DNA of 64,000 bases, from positions 310,001 through 374,000 of the forward strand of contig NZ_JAIOUB010000004.1 of assembly GCF_019931215.1 (NCBI RefSeq), in the 5' to 3' direction. The position numbers and the translations under genes were made by a program. This DNA is from Alcanivorax limicola (lineage in GTDB: Bacteria > Pseudomonadota > Gammaproteobacteria > Pseudomonadales > Alcanivoracaceae). The notes beneath the pieces are model-generated. The model was not told the origin of the DNA, did no database searches, and saw nothing but the letters and a program-made list of their open reading frames with translations. Positions 36,003 to 44,914 of this stretch are shown here, one piece after another; the first letter of the stretch is position 1; every line of letters starts with the position of its first letter.

Positions 36003-37070
36003 ATGACATCTCAAACGCCGCAGACACCACAGACGCCCGAGCCATCGGCGTCAGACAAGCCATCCCGGCCGGGCACAGCCCGACCGAGCGCGGCCCGACC
36101 GAACGCGGCCCGACCGAACGCGGCCCGTCAAAAGCGCAAGGCGGGCGACGACACATCCCTGGCGCATCCGCGCTATTGGGGCAGCTGGCTGATGGTCGCG
36201 CTCATCTGGGTGATCGGCCAACTGCCCTGGAACATCCTGCTGAAGCTGGGGCGCGGCGTCGGCGCGCTGGTCTGGCGGATTGGCGGCACGCGGCGCGACA
36301 TCGCACTGACCAACATCCGTTTGTGCTTCCCCGAGCTGTCCGACGCGGAGCAGCTTGCCCTCGCCCGTCGCACGATCATCAGCACCGGCGAGGCCATGCT
36401 GGAGATTGCCGGCGCCTACGCCAATCGCCGCGTGGACCTGCATGCGCGCCTGGAGTTCGAGGGGCTGGCACATCTGCGCGCAGTGCAACAGGAAGGCAAA
36501 GGCGTGCTGCTGGTTGGCATGCATCTCAATTCCATCGATGTCGGCAGTCGCCTGATTCCGGCCTATACCGAATTCTGTTCCGTCTACCGCCCGAACAATA
36601 ATCCGGTGCTGGAGCGCATGATCAGCCGCGGCAGAGGTGGCCGGGGCACCGACGCCACGGTCAAGGCCTATATCGACCGCAAGGATATTCGCGGCATGGT
36701 CCGCGCGCTGCGACGCGGCGACACCGTCTGGTATGCTCCGGATCAGGATTACGGTTTGCAGCATGCCGTTTTTGCGCCGTTCTTCGGCGTGCCAGCGGCC
36801 ACCATTACCGCCACATCCCGACTGGCCAGAATGACCGGTGCCCGCGTGTTGACGATTTCCCATTTCCGGCTGCCCGGAGGGCGCTACCGGATTTCCGTGG
36901 GGGAACCCCTGGCCGACTTTCCTTCCGGTGACGAACTGGCCGACACGGCACGCATCAACGCATTGATCGAAGCCGAAGTGCGCAAAGCGCCGGAGCAGTA
37001 TCTCTGGGTTCACCGGCGCTTCAAGCACCAACCGGATGGCAGCAATCCTTACAAGAAAAAAGCCGACTGA
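36003..37070 (+). CDS. LpxL/HtrB-type lipid A acyltransferase
   Basis: 355 residues. A lysophospholipid-acyltransferase-fold enzyme that adds a secondary acyl chain to Kdo-lipid A. The HX4D catalytic motif is HLNSID in VGMHLNSIDVG, the membrane anchor is WGSWLMVALIWVIGQLPWNIL, and VWYAPDQDYG and FFGVPAATIT are family blocks. The first 50 residues are polar and low in complexity; part of them is encoded by a 15-bp tandem repeat (RPNAARPNAA), so the N-terminus may vary between strains. The position between two Kdo transferases and a Kdo kinase fits a lipid A/inner-core role. LpxL, LpxM and LpxP roles cannot be separated here. Confidence 0.88.
   Translation: MTSQTPQTPQTPEPSASDKPSRPGTARPSAARPNAARPNAARQKRKAGDDTSLAHPRYWGSWLMVALIWVIGQLPWNILLKLGRGVGALVWRIGGTRRDIALTNIRLCFPELSDAEQLALARRTIISTGEAMLEIAGAYANRRVDLHARLEFEGLAHLRAVQQEGKGVLLVGMHLNSIDVGSRLIPAYTEFCSVYRPNNNPVLERMISRGRGGRGTDATVKAYIDRKDIRGMVRALRRGDTVWYAPDQDYGLQHAVFAPFFGVPAATITATSRLARMTGARVLTISHFRLPGGRYRISVGEPLADFPSGDELADTARINALIEAEVRKAPEQYLWVHRRFKHQPDGSNPYKKKAD
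36077..36129. repeat. 15-bp tandem repeats inside the acyltransferase gene
   Basis: The unit CGCGGCCCGACCGAA occurs exactly at 36089-36103 and 36104-36118, with partial units on both sides (36077-36088 and 36119-36129). The unit length is a multiple of three, so gain or loss changes the number of RPNAA residues without shifting the frame. Confidence 0.85.
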
Positions 37071-37089
37071 TCGGCCTCGGGGAAGGATC

Positions 37090-37857
37090 ATGCAGACAGG
37101 CACCAGAACAGATGTCCGGCAGACAGACCATCAGACGCTGGCCCGCGAGGGGGATCACTTTCGTTTTGATCCTGCGTGCTTCAGCGCTTTTTCACCGGAC
37201 TGCTTTGATGCCGCCTATTGGCAAGCACGCCAGGCGGTGACGGGCACGTCCATCGGCCGCGGCACCACCTGGTTCATTCGTGATGGTGATCGCCACATGG
37301 TACTGCGCCGCTATTGGCGCGGCGGCCTGTTTCATCGCTTGCTGAAAGACCGTTATCTGATCCAGCCCGTGCACAAAAGCCGGGCCATGCGCGAATTTGC
37401 ACTGCTCGTCCACATGCGTCAGCTGGGCCTGCCCGTACCGCGTCCCTGCGCGGCCGCCCTGTTCCGCGACAGCCTGTTGTTCTATCGTGCCGCGCTGATC
37501 ATCGAGCGCATTCCCGACGCCCGGGACCTGGTCGCCCTGCTGCAGGAATCCCCATTGCCGGAAGCCCGCTGGCGAGACATCGGCGGCGTTATCGCCCGCC
37601 TGCACCAGGCGGGGGTATACCACGCCGATCTCAACAGCCATAACATCCTGCTGGATGCACAGCAGGCCCCCTGGGTGATCGATTTCGACAAGTGCCACCT
37701 GCGCAAGCCCGGCCGCTGGCAGCAGGCCAATCTGGCCAGACTGCTGCGCTCGCTGCGCAAAGAGGCGGGCAAACATGCGCAGTGGCATTGGCAGGAAAGT
37801 GATTTCAGCGCATTGAAGTCCGGCTACGACGCCGCACTCGCAACACCCGCGCCATAG
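37090..37857 (+). CDS. kdkA: Kdo kinase KdkA
   Basis: 255 residues. A WaaP/RIO-like kinase that phosphorylates Kdo of the inner core from ATP. The catalytic loop HADLNSHNILLD has Asp180 and the metal-binding motif DFDK has Asp198/Asp200; the P-loop-like region is IGRGTTWFI. ATG 37090 has GGAAGGA three bases upstream and gives a protein of the usual KdkA length. It follows the acyltransferase by 20 bases, so the two are probably co-transcribed. Confidence 0.88.
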   Translation: MQTGTRTDVRQTDHQTLAREGDHFRFDPACFSAFSPDCFDAAYWQARQAVTGTSIGRGTTWFIRDGDRHMVLRRYWRGGLFHRLLKDRYLIQPVHKSRAMREFALLVHMRQLGLPVPRPCAAALFRDSLLFYRAALIIERIPDARDLVALLQESPLPEARWRDIGGVIARLHQAGVYHADLNSHNILLDAQQAPWVIDFDKCHLRKPGRWQQANLARLLRSLRKEAGKHAQWHWQESDFSALKSGYDAALATPAP

Positions 37858-37878
37858 GCGCAGGTCACTCGGGGAAGG

Positions 37879-39240
37879 TCATTCCGGTGAGGCAGGCGGC
37901 GGAACAGGCATCCGGAGAGTTGTTTCGAGGGCGAGCATGGTGCGCTGCAGCGCCCCCTGATTCTCCTGCACCACCGCCTGCCCCGCCGCGCCCATGCGGG
38001 TTCGCTCGGTCGGGTCTGCAAACAGCGCCAGAACCGCACCGGCCAGCGCCTCCGCATCACCCACCTCCTGCACCGCCCCCTTCGCCAGGAGTTGCCGGGT
38101 GATATCGCTGAAATTGAAATAGTGCGGCCCGGTGAGCGCCGCTTTACCCAACGCAGCAGGCTCGAGCAGGTTATGCCCGCCCACGTCCACCAGGCTGCCA
38201 CCCACGAACGCCAGATCTGAGGCCGCAAACATCAGCGGCAATTCACCCATGGTATCGCCCAGATACACCTGAATGCCGTCACCTGGCGCGACGCCGTCTG
38301 ACCGGCGCACCGTGACAAAACCGTGGCTGCGGCACAGCGCGAAAACACCATCGAAACGCTGCGGATGACGCGGCACCAGAATCAGCAACGCCCGCGGCAC
38401 TGCCCTGCGCACTCGGGCAAATGCCGCCAGCACCTGCTCATCCTCACCCTCGTGCGTACTGGCCGCGATCCAGACAGGCCGGTCGTCGCCGAGCTGGCGC
38501 CGCAGCGCCTGCCCGGCATCCGTCACCGCCGCAGCATAGGTAATATCGAATTTCACCGACCCGGTAACCTGCAGACGCGCCGCATCCACACCCAGCCGGA
38601 CAAAGCGATCCGCATCATCCTGATGCTGGCACAGCAGCAGGCTCAGATTCCCCGCCAGGCTGTCGAACAACCCCTGAAAGCGCTGATAGCGACGGCAGGA
38701 GCGCTCCGACAAGCGTGCGTTGAGCAGCACCACCGGCATACGTCTGCGACGACAGGCCGCCAATTGATTGGGCCAGAGCTCGGTTTCCATGAGCAGCATG
38801 GCCAACGGCTGATAGCGATTAAGAAAACGTGCCACCGCCCCCGGGAAATCCAGCGGGGCGTAGCGATGCATGATCAACGGATCCCGCAGCAAACCCTGCG
38901 CTGCATCGGCGCCGGTGCGAGTGGTCGTGGTCAACAATATCGACTGTTCAGGATAGCGCTCTCGCAACGCCCGGATCACCGGGCCAGCGGCCACAACCTC
39001 ACCAACACTCACTGCATGCAGCCAGATCGGTGCTGCAACCTGCGGCGCTTGTCCGATACCGAGCAGTTCAGGCCAGCGGCGGCCATGGCCAGGCTTGCCC
39101 CGGCGGGGCCAGAGCAGGCGCAGCATGATCAAGGGGGCGAGCAGGTACAGCAAGGCACTGTAAGCGCCCCGGTACAGATCAAAAGGTTGTGGTTGCCTGG
39201 TCAGCATACGCAGTGGGAGCCCTCCGGCCGCGTCGGTCAT
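37879..39240 (-). CDS. waaA: Kdo transferase, paralogue 2
   Basis: 453 residues, with the same GT30 blocks as the copy at 34.5 kb (WLHAVSVGEV, LMETELWPNQ, TGSVKFDI, IAASTHEGEDE, LVPRHPQRF, YLGDTMGEL, GGSLVDVGGHNLLEPA). It is the downstream member of the gmhA-hldE-GT9-gmhB run and starts 21 bases after gmhB, so this copy is probably the one expressed with the heptose pathway. An internal ATG at 39207 would place the membrane anchor nearer the N-terminus and is an alternative start. The start at 39240 has an AGGA only two bases away. Confidence 0.93.
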   Translation of the reverse strand: MTDAAGGLPLRMLTRQPQPFDLYRGAYSALLYLLAPLIMLRLLWPRRGKPGHGRRWPELLGIGQAPQVAAPIWLHAVSVGEVVAAGPVIRALRERYPEQSILLTTTTRTGADAAQGLLRDPLIMHRYAPLDFPGAVARFLNRYQPLAMLLMETELWPNQLAACRRRRMPVVLLNARLSERSCRRYQRFQGLFDSLAGNLSLLLCQHQDDADRFVRLGVDAARLQVTGSVKFDITYAAAVTDAGQALRRQLGDDRPVWIAASTHEGEDEQVLAAFARVRRAVPRALLILVPRHPQRFDGVFALCRSHGFVTVRRSDGVAPGDGIQVYLGDTMGELPLMFAASDLAFVGGSLVDVGGHNLLEPAALGKAALTGPHYFNFSDITRQLLAKGAVQEVGDAEALAGAVLALFADPTERTRMGAAGQAVVQENQGALQRTMLALETTLRMPVPPPASPE

Positions 39241-39261
39241 TGTCCTGTACCGGACTGCATC

Positions 39262-39801
39262 TTACGGTTTCGGATGACAGAGTGTAAGGCTCGACGCCTC
39301 GCGAATGCTGTCCCAGATTTCATCAGCCTGCCCGGCATCTGCGTGGCTGAGGGCCTGCCCGGAGCGCACCAGTATACGACGCCCGACACCTGCGGCGGCG
39401 GCGGCGGCCATATCAGCCGCCTTGTCACCCAACATCAGACTACGAGCTACGTCGATATCATGCTCACGAATAGCCTGTCGCAGCAGCCCTGGCGCCGGTT
39501 TGCGACAATCACATCCATCATCCGGATGGTGTGGGCAGTGATACACTCCATCGATGTGGATACCTTCTTGCTCAAAGCGTGCCAGCATCCAGGCGGTCAG
39601 CTGCTGGAACTGTGCTTCGGAAAAAAGCCCCCGCCCGATACCGGACTGATTCGTCACCACCACCAGCAGATAACCCTGCCGCTGAAAGTACGCACAGGCA
39701 TCAAACACGCCATCGATAAAGTCGAACGTATCCGGCGTGTGCACATAGCCATGGTCAACATTGATGACACCATCGCGATCCAGGAACACTGCGGGCGTCA
39801 C
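39262..39801 (-). CDS. gmhB: D-glycero-beta-D-manno-heptose-1,7-bisphosphate 7-phosphatase
   Basis: 179 residues. A HAD phosphatase in the ADP-heptose pathway. The nucleophile motif FLDRDGVIN (DxD) is at the N-terminus, the zinc loop CPHHPDDGCDCRKP is intact, and LGDKAADMAAA is the third HAD motif. The ATG overlaps the stop of the preceding heptosyltransferase gene by four bases. Confidence 0.95.
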   Translation of the reverse strand: MTPAVFLDRDGVINVDHGYVHTPDTFDFIDGVFDACAYFQRQGYLLVVVTNQSGIGRGLFSEAQFQQLTAWMLARFEQEGIHIDGVYHCPHHPDDGCDCRKPAPGLLRQAIREHDIDVARSLMLGDKAADMAAAAAAGVGRRILVRSGQALSHADAGQADEIWDSIREASSLTLCHPKP

Positions 39802-40844
39802 AGCTTTTGCTCCCTGATCACACGATCCAGCATGGCGGTGACGTCCTCCAGCGCTATATCAGCCATAAGATGCTCACCACGGACACGCTGCCCCCAAGGC
39901 ACCTGATCAGCAGTCTTGCCCAACTGCGTGGCCAGTGCATGATGGTAAGCCTCCACGACATACTCCCGGTAGTGATAGGGCCCGGTCCGCTGCGGGCTGC
40001 TATGTCCGTACAGGCCGATGACTGGCGTCCCCGCCGCCACCGCCATATGCACTGGCCCTGTGTCCGGGGCCACCACCACGCTGGCCTGCTGCAACAGCGC
40101 AAACAGCTGCTTTAGCGTGCTGCGCCCAACCAGATCATGCACCTGAGCCGGACAGGCAGCGGCAATAGCCGATGCCAGCCGCCGCTCCTTATCGGCGGGG
40201 CCACCGCAAAGATAAACCGCAAATCCCAACGAAACCGCATACTCCGCCAGCGCCGCATAACGCGCCACCAGCCAGTTGCGTTCTGCGGAAGATGCGGCAG
40301 GGGCGATGACCAGGTGCCGCTGCGTCGCGTCAGAAAGTTGCGCCCTGGCCCAGGCCCGATCTGCTTCATCCACCGGCACTTGCCACACCGGCGGCGCAAG
40401 GGGCACATCGATGGCCGTGGCAAACTGCCGGAATCCATCCAACACGTGGGGGCCAACACGAGGGCCGATGCGCTCGTTGATAACCAGACTGTGCAGTTCC
40501 TTGGATCTCGCTCGGTCGAAACCGATACGGCGCCGGGCACGGATACAGAGGCTGGCAATATTGGCACGCAGGGACAGCTGCATATGCAGCAGCACGTCGA
40601 AGCGCCGGCCGCGCAATTGTTGACGCAAAAGGCGGTAGCCACGCCAGCCCTGGCGCTTATCGAAAATGACGAACTCAACACCGGGCAGATCACCCAATAG
40701 CGCGGCTTCGACTTTGCCGATCACCCAGGTGATCCGGGCCAGGGGATAGTGCTGCCTGATGGCCTGCACCACAGAAGCAGCATTGCAGGCATCACCGATA
40801 GCGGAGAGGCGCAGAATGCAGACGGACGACAGCGAGCCAGCCAC
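39798..40844 (-). CDS. GT9 heptosyltransferase (WaaC/OpsX-like)
   Basis: 348 residues. An ADP-heptose:LPS transferase of family GT9. The N-terminal ILRLSAIGDACNAASVVQAIRQHYP and the C-terminal VVAPDTGPVHMAVAAGTPVIGLYG are the GT-B signature blocks. With KdkA and two WaaA nearby, it may be the heptosyltransferase I of the OpsX type that acts on phosphorylated Kdo; that is inference. The start is a GTG at 40844, three bases after the hldE stop. Confidence 0.85.
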   Translation of the reverse strand: MAGSLSSVCILRLSAIGDACNAASVVQAIRQHYPLARITWVIGKVEAALLGDLPGVEFVIFDKRQGWRGYRLLRQQLRGRRFDVLLHMQLSLRANIASLCIRARRRIGFDRARSKELHSLVINERIGPRVGPHVLDGFRQFATAIDVPLAPPVWQVPVDEADRAWARAQLSDATQRHLVIAPAASSAERNWLVARYAALAEYAVSLGFAVYLCGGPADKERRLASAIAAACPAQVHDLVGRSTLKQLFALLQQASVVVAPDTGPVHMAVAAGTPVIGLYGHSSPQRTGPYHYREYVVEAYHHALATQLGKTADQVPWGQRVRGEHLMADIALEDVTAMLDRVIREQKL

Positions 40845-40847
40845 GCT

Positions 40848-42293
40848 TCAGCCACCCATCCGCGATATGATGTTCGTAGTGGAACGTCCTTCCACAAGCG
40901 GCAGTACATGCACCTCACCGCCACGGGCCTGAACAAAATCTGCACCCACGATTGTGGCGAGCGTGTAGTCGCCGCCCTTTACAAGCACCTGGGGACAAAC
41001 CTGGCGAATCAGTGCCGCGGGCGTGTCCTCCTCGGCCGGATCCTCACCAAAGGGCAGGACCCAATCCACACACGCCAGTGCGCGCAAGACCTCCATGCGG
41101 TCTTCCAGATTGTTGATGGGCCGGGAGTCGCCCTTGAGGCGTCGCACGGAAGCGTCCACATTCAGGCCCACAACCAGACGATCACCCAGAGCGCGTGCCT
41201 GCGTCAGGTAACGCACGTGGCCCGCATGCAACATATCGAAACAGCCATTGGTAAACACAATGCGTTCGCCCCGGAACCGGGCATATTCAATATGCTGGAG
41301 ACTCTGGGAGGACGTCGGCCGATAGGTCGCGTTGCGGCCAGTCCAGGTCTGGCACAAGCGGCCTCCCAGCTCCTGAGGCGACACAGTGCCAGCGCCCAGT
41401 TTGCCGACCACGATACCTGCGGCCAGATTGGCGAGCTCGGCAGCATCCGGCAGCGCCACATTGGCTCCCAGCATAACAGCGAGGGTGCCGATCACCGTAT
41501 CGCCAGCGCCGGTGACATCACTGACCTCCCGCACTTCCGCCGGGAAGTAGTGATGTTCGTCAGAGGTTATCAGGCTCATACCTGCTTCACTGCGCGTCAG
41601 CAACATGGCCTTGATGCCAGCCCGCGCCAGGATGGCTCGTGCAGATGCCAGCATCTCCGTTTCGTTACCGGAAACACCACCCGCCACATGAAATTCGGTC
41701 AGGTTCGGCGTAATGACGTCCGCGCCACGGTAGACACTGAAGTCCGCTTGCTTGGGATCCACCAACACGGTTTTTCCAGCCTTGCGCGCCGCCTGGATCA
41801 TGCGTTTCACGTAGCGCAGTGATTCCTTGTTGTAATCACTGAAAAGAATCGTGTTGTAGTCATCCAGGAGAGTCTCGAAGCGATCCGCCAGGCGCGCACT
41901 TGCAGCTTCGCTGCACGGAGACTCCATATCCAGCCGCACCACTTGTTGCTTGCGCGAAATGACGCGAATTTTGGCGGTAGTCTGCTGCTTCGGCTCAAGG
42001 ATCAACTCCGAACGAATATGTTCCGCCTTGAGTATCTCCATCAGCGACGCGCCATTACGGTCATCACCTATCAAACCCAGCAAGCCAACACGTCCATCCA
42101 GATGCGCTATGTTGCGCGCCACATTGGCGGCACCACCGGCACGGTCCTCGGTGTTGGAAACATGCACCACGGGCACCGGGGCCTCAGGCGAAATTCGCTC
42201 GCTATCCCCCGCCAGATAGCGGTCAAGCATGACGTCGCCCACCACCAGTACGGAGGCCGCCCTCAAACTGTATAGTTGTGTCGGATCAAGCAT
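40848..42293 (-). CDS. hldE: Bifunctional heptose-7-phosphate kinase / heptose-1-phosphate adenylyltransferase HldE
   Basis: 481 residues. An N-terminal PfkB-type kinase ([26 protein letters not shown], and [11 protein letters not shown] as the anion-hole motif) and a C-terminal nucleotidyltransferase ([17 protein letters not shown] with the HxGH-type motif) make ADP-heptose. The ATG at 42293 gives the normal N-terminus ([10 protein letters not shown]); the open frame upstream is not conserved. It overlaps the end of gmhA by eight bases. Confidence 0.96.
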   Translation of the reverse strand: MLDPTQLYSLRAASVLVVGDVMLDRYLAGDSERISPEAPVPVVHVSNTEDRAGGAANVARNIAHLDGRVGLLGLIGDDRNGASLMEILKAEHIRSELILEPKQQTTAKIRVISRKQQVVRLDMESPCSEAASARLADRFETLLDDYNTILFSDYNKESLRYVKRMIQAARKAGKTVLVDPKQADFSVYRGADVITPNLTEFHVAGGVSGNETEMLASARAILARAGIKAMLLTRSEAGMSLITSDEHHYFPAEVREVSDVTGAGDTVIGTLAVMLGANVALPDAAELANLAAGIVVGKLGAGTVSPQELGGRLCQTWTGRNATYRPTSSQSLQHIEYARFRGERIVFTNGCFDMLHAGHVRYLTQARALGDRLVVGLNVDASVRRLKGDSRPINNLEDRMEVLRALACVDWVLPFGEDPAEEDTPAALIRQVCPQVLVKGGDYTLATIVGADFVQARGGEVHVLPLVEGRSTTNIISRMGG

Positions 42294-42885
42294 CACCAGC
42301 CTCCGTTTCCAGCGCGTCCAGTGCCTCGCACAACCAATGACCGATGAACATATGGGCCTCCTGAATGCGTGCTGTTTCCTCACAGTCAATGATGATGGCC
42401 AGCGTGGCGATATCCTTCACCTGGCCACCGTCACATCCTGTCAGGGCAACACTGATCGCCCCCAGTTCATTGGCTGCTGTCAGTGCGCGATTGACGTTCT
42501 CGCTCTGCCCGGAAGTCGTCAGGCCGATTACCAGGTCACCGGGACGCGCCAGGCCGCGCACCTGACGCTCGAATACCGTTTCGAATTCATAGTCGTTGGG
42601 GTGCGCGGTCAGAATGGAGGTATCGGTGGTCAGGGCAATGGATGAGAGGGGACCACGTTCACGCCTGTAACGTACCATGAACTCTGCTGCCAGATGTTGG
42701 CAGTCTGCCGCGCTTCCGCCATTTCCCAGCCACAACACCTTGCCGCCACGCGCCAGGGAGTTACGGGTCAGCATCAACAGCTTCTCCGCCTGGGGCTGAT
42801 AATCCAGCATGCGAAAAAAAACAGCGCTGTGGCGCTCCAGTGCCGCCTGGAAGCTGCGCAAAGATGATTTTGCATCCTGTGACAT
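42286..42885 (-). CDS. gmhA: SIS-domain phosphoheptose isomerase
   Basis: 199 residues. It converts sedoheptulose-7-phosphate to D-glycero-D-manno-heptose-7-phosphate. The SIS-domain blocks [34 protein letters not shown] and the C-terminal [16 protein letters not shown] are those of GmhA. ATG 42885 has GAGGAG six bases upstream; the GTG at 42897 is less likely. It is first in the minus-strand run gmhA-hldE-GT9-gmhB-waaA, whose promoter must lie in 42886-43112. Confidence 0.92.
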   Translation of the reverse strand: MSQDAKSSLRSFQAALERHSAVFFRMLDYQPQAEKLLMLTRNSLARGGKVLWLGNGGSAADCQHLAAEFMVRYRRERGPLSSIALTTDTSILTAHPNDYEFETVFERQVRGLARPGDLVIGLTTSGQSENVNRALTAANELGAISVALTGCDGGQVKDIATLAIIIDCEETARIQEAHMFIGHWLCEALDALETEAGDA

Positions 42886-43112
42886 GGCGCTCCTCACTCA
42901 ACAAACGAAAGCTCAGTTTCAACCCTGCCACCAATCGACGATGCGCAGGTATTGATTGAGCTGTTCTGACTCTTACTCTTCGGGGACATGACGCAGCGGG
43001 CATCTGGCAGCTATCATGCCATGCGGGTGTGGAAAGACAGGCTCTCTCACCCGCCAGAGCAGACTACCGACGGTGCGTAATTATAGTCCATTTGCCATGG
43101 AAATGTTATCCG

Positions 43113-44183
43113 ATGCCTCACGCCCAACGCTTTCTCCTGTATGCCGAACAGAACTACGCCTATGCGATTCTGCGCCCACTGCAGGCCGCCATCCGCGCGC
43201 GCGGCGGCGAAGCACGCTGGTTCCTGGCGGGCACCGAGATTGAGACCAGCTGGCTGCGCGCCGATGAGCGACGACTGACCAGTATCGATGCGGTCCGCGC
43301 CTGGCGACCGGACGCGGTGCTGGTCCCCGGCAATATGGTGCCGAGCTTCATCCCCGGCCTTAAAGTGGCTGTATTTCATGGCTTCAACGTCTCCAAGGTG
43401 ACGCGCAACGAAAACCGTGGGCATTTCAATATCCGCAGTTGCTTTGATCTGTACTGCACCCAAGGCCCGAATACGACCCACGGGTTTGAAACTCTGGCGG
43501 AAAAACATGGCTATTTCAGCGTCACCGAGACAGGCTGGCCCGCACTGGATCCGCTTTTTCGATCCGATGCCGCCGCCTCACAGGACATGCCATTGCCCGC
43601 GGATGACGGGCGCCCTACCGTGCTGCTGTGTTCCACCTTCACCCGCAGCCTGAGCTGTGCCCCGCACCTGCTCGATACTGTGCGCGCCCTGCGTGACACA
43701 GAGCGCTGGCACTGGCTGGTGCAATTTCATCCAAAAATGGACCCCGCCATTGTCAATGCCTACAAGGCACTAACGGATGCCAACCTGACCTATGTCGAGA
43801 CCGACAACGTACTGCCACTGCTACGCCGTGCCGATGTCATGGTCTGTGACACGTCATCGGTTATGCTGATGTTCATTGCCCAGCGAAAACCGGTAGTAAC
43901 GTTCCGCAACCAGAGTCAGGGCGCGCGCGCTCACCTGCTGGACATCACCGAACCTGACCAGCTGGCCGGCGCGATCGAGACAGCGCTGGCCAGCCCGCCT
44001 GCGCTCATGCAGGCCATTGATGCGTATATCGATGAACTGCATCCATACCGTGACGGCAATTCCAGCCAACGCGTACTGACTGCTGTGGACCACGCTCTTG
44101 CGCGGAATGATCTTCGCCCAAAGCCTGCCAACCTGATCCGCAACCTGAAAGAAAGAAAGAAACTCGGTTACTGGAAACCATAG
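43113..44183 (+). CDS. CDP-glycerol glycerophosphotransferase-like protein
   Basis: 356 residues. The C-terminal half (LVQFHPKMDP, then VETDNVLPLLRRADVMVCDTSSVMLMFIAQRKPVVTF) is the GT-B-like fold of CDP-glycerol/ribitol glycerophosphotransferases (TagB/TagF family), which move a polyol phosphate from a CDP carrier. The N-terminal part (VAVFHGFNVSKV) fits the same family. No signal peptide. In Gram-negative surface-sugar clusters such enzymes add phosphoglycerol-like groups. It would be a natural user of a CDP-activated residue made by the adjacent minus-strand cassette; that is inference. The start is ATG 43113 with GGAA ten bases upstream. It overlaps the converging gene by 16 bases. Confidence 0.75.
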   Translation: MPHAQRFLLYAEQNYAYAILRPLQAAIRARGGEARWFLAGTEIETSWLRADERRLTSIDAVRAWRPDAVLVPGNMVPSFIPGLKVAVFHGFNVSKVTRNENRGHFNIRSCFDLYCTQGPNTTHGFETLAEKHGYFSVTETGWPALDPLFRSDAAASQDMPLPADDGRPTVLLCSTFTRSLSCAPHLLDTVRALRDTERWHWLVQFHPKMDPAIVNAYKALTDANLTYVETDNVLPLLRRADVMVCDTSSVMLMFIAQRKPVVTFRNQSQGARAHLLDITEPDQLAGAIETALASPPALMQAIDAYIDELHPYRDGNSSQRVLTAVDHALARNDLRPKPANLIRNLKERKKLGYWKP

Positions 44184-44914
44184 CGTGGCCAGACCTGACC
44201 GGCGCCCCACCTCACTTGCAAAGATTCATATTCCGCAGGTGTTCCGCAAAAAATAACGTCATCTCCGTCAATCAGATGATATCGAATATCCTTACCGTCA
44301 CGAATCAGTCGGTTATACAGTGGTGCGATATAGTATTCGTTCCGAACCGTATCACCGTCAGACAAGGCTTCTCGAAACACTGCGTCAAAATCGCCTTTCC
44401 TGCGAAAATAATAGAGCCCATCACTGCACAGGTCAGAGATGCGCTCTTTCTCGGTCGTCCTGATCACACGCGCCTCCTTACCAGGAAGCACGAAGGACCA
44501 ATGCTCACCCTCCCCGCAGAACACCTCCAGGTAGCCATCACAGACGCTCTCCATGCAAGGCTTGGAAAACCCCGGCCTGAAAGTGTCGATATTGAAGATG
44601 TACAGTGATTCGTCTTCCGATACGTCGCGCAACCCCAGATACACCGTCTCTGCCTGGCCACGGGTATCCTGATCAAACTCGTGAACCTCGACATGCCGCA
44701 CATTCAGCCGGCCCAGAACCTCTCGCACGAAGTCTGCTGCCCCATAGTCACTACGCACGAGGAATCGGAAACGCTCCTCGTGGAAATAGGCCGAAAAAGA
44801 CCTGATCGCGTGCTCGAACACAGAAATGCCACCGAGATTCAACTGGTACTTGGGCCGGGTATAGCCCTCCTTGAAAAAACGGCTACTCAACCCGACCATG
44901 GGTATTACAATCAT
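44168..44914 (-). CDS. Sugar-phosphate-type nucleotidyltransferase
   Basis: 248 residues. The N-terminus IPMVGLSSRFFKEGYTRPKYQL is a nucleotidyltransferase signature (GxxSRF...PK) as in glucose-1-phosphate thymidylyl/cytidylyltransferases; YIFNIDTFRPG carries the metal-binding aspartate. The protein has only the catalytic domain. Its ATG overlaps the stop of the upstream fusion gene (ATGA), and the pattern repeats one gene further up, so three genes are translationally coupled. It probably activates a small phosphorylated compound with CTP or another NTP for attachment to surface sugar. The substrate is unknown. Confidence 0.72.
   Translation of the reverse strand: MIVIPMVGLSSRFFKEGYTRPKYQLNLGGISVFEHAIRSFSAYFHEERFRFLVRSDYGAADFVREVLGRLNVRHVEVHEFDQDTRGQAETVYLGLRDVSEDESLYIFNIDTFRPGFSKPCMESVCDGYLEVFCGEGEHWSFVLPGKEARVIRTTEKERISDLCSDGLYYFRRKGDFDAVFREALSDGDTVRNEYYIAPLYNRLIRDGKDIRYHLIDGDDVIFCGTPAEYESLQVRWGAGQVWPRYGFQ

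Noticed and set aside
40625-40650. JUMPstart/ops-like element GGCGGTAG
   Set aside because: It lies inside the GT9 heptosyltransferase gene on the strand opposite to transcription and lacks the flanking conserved bases.
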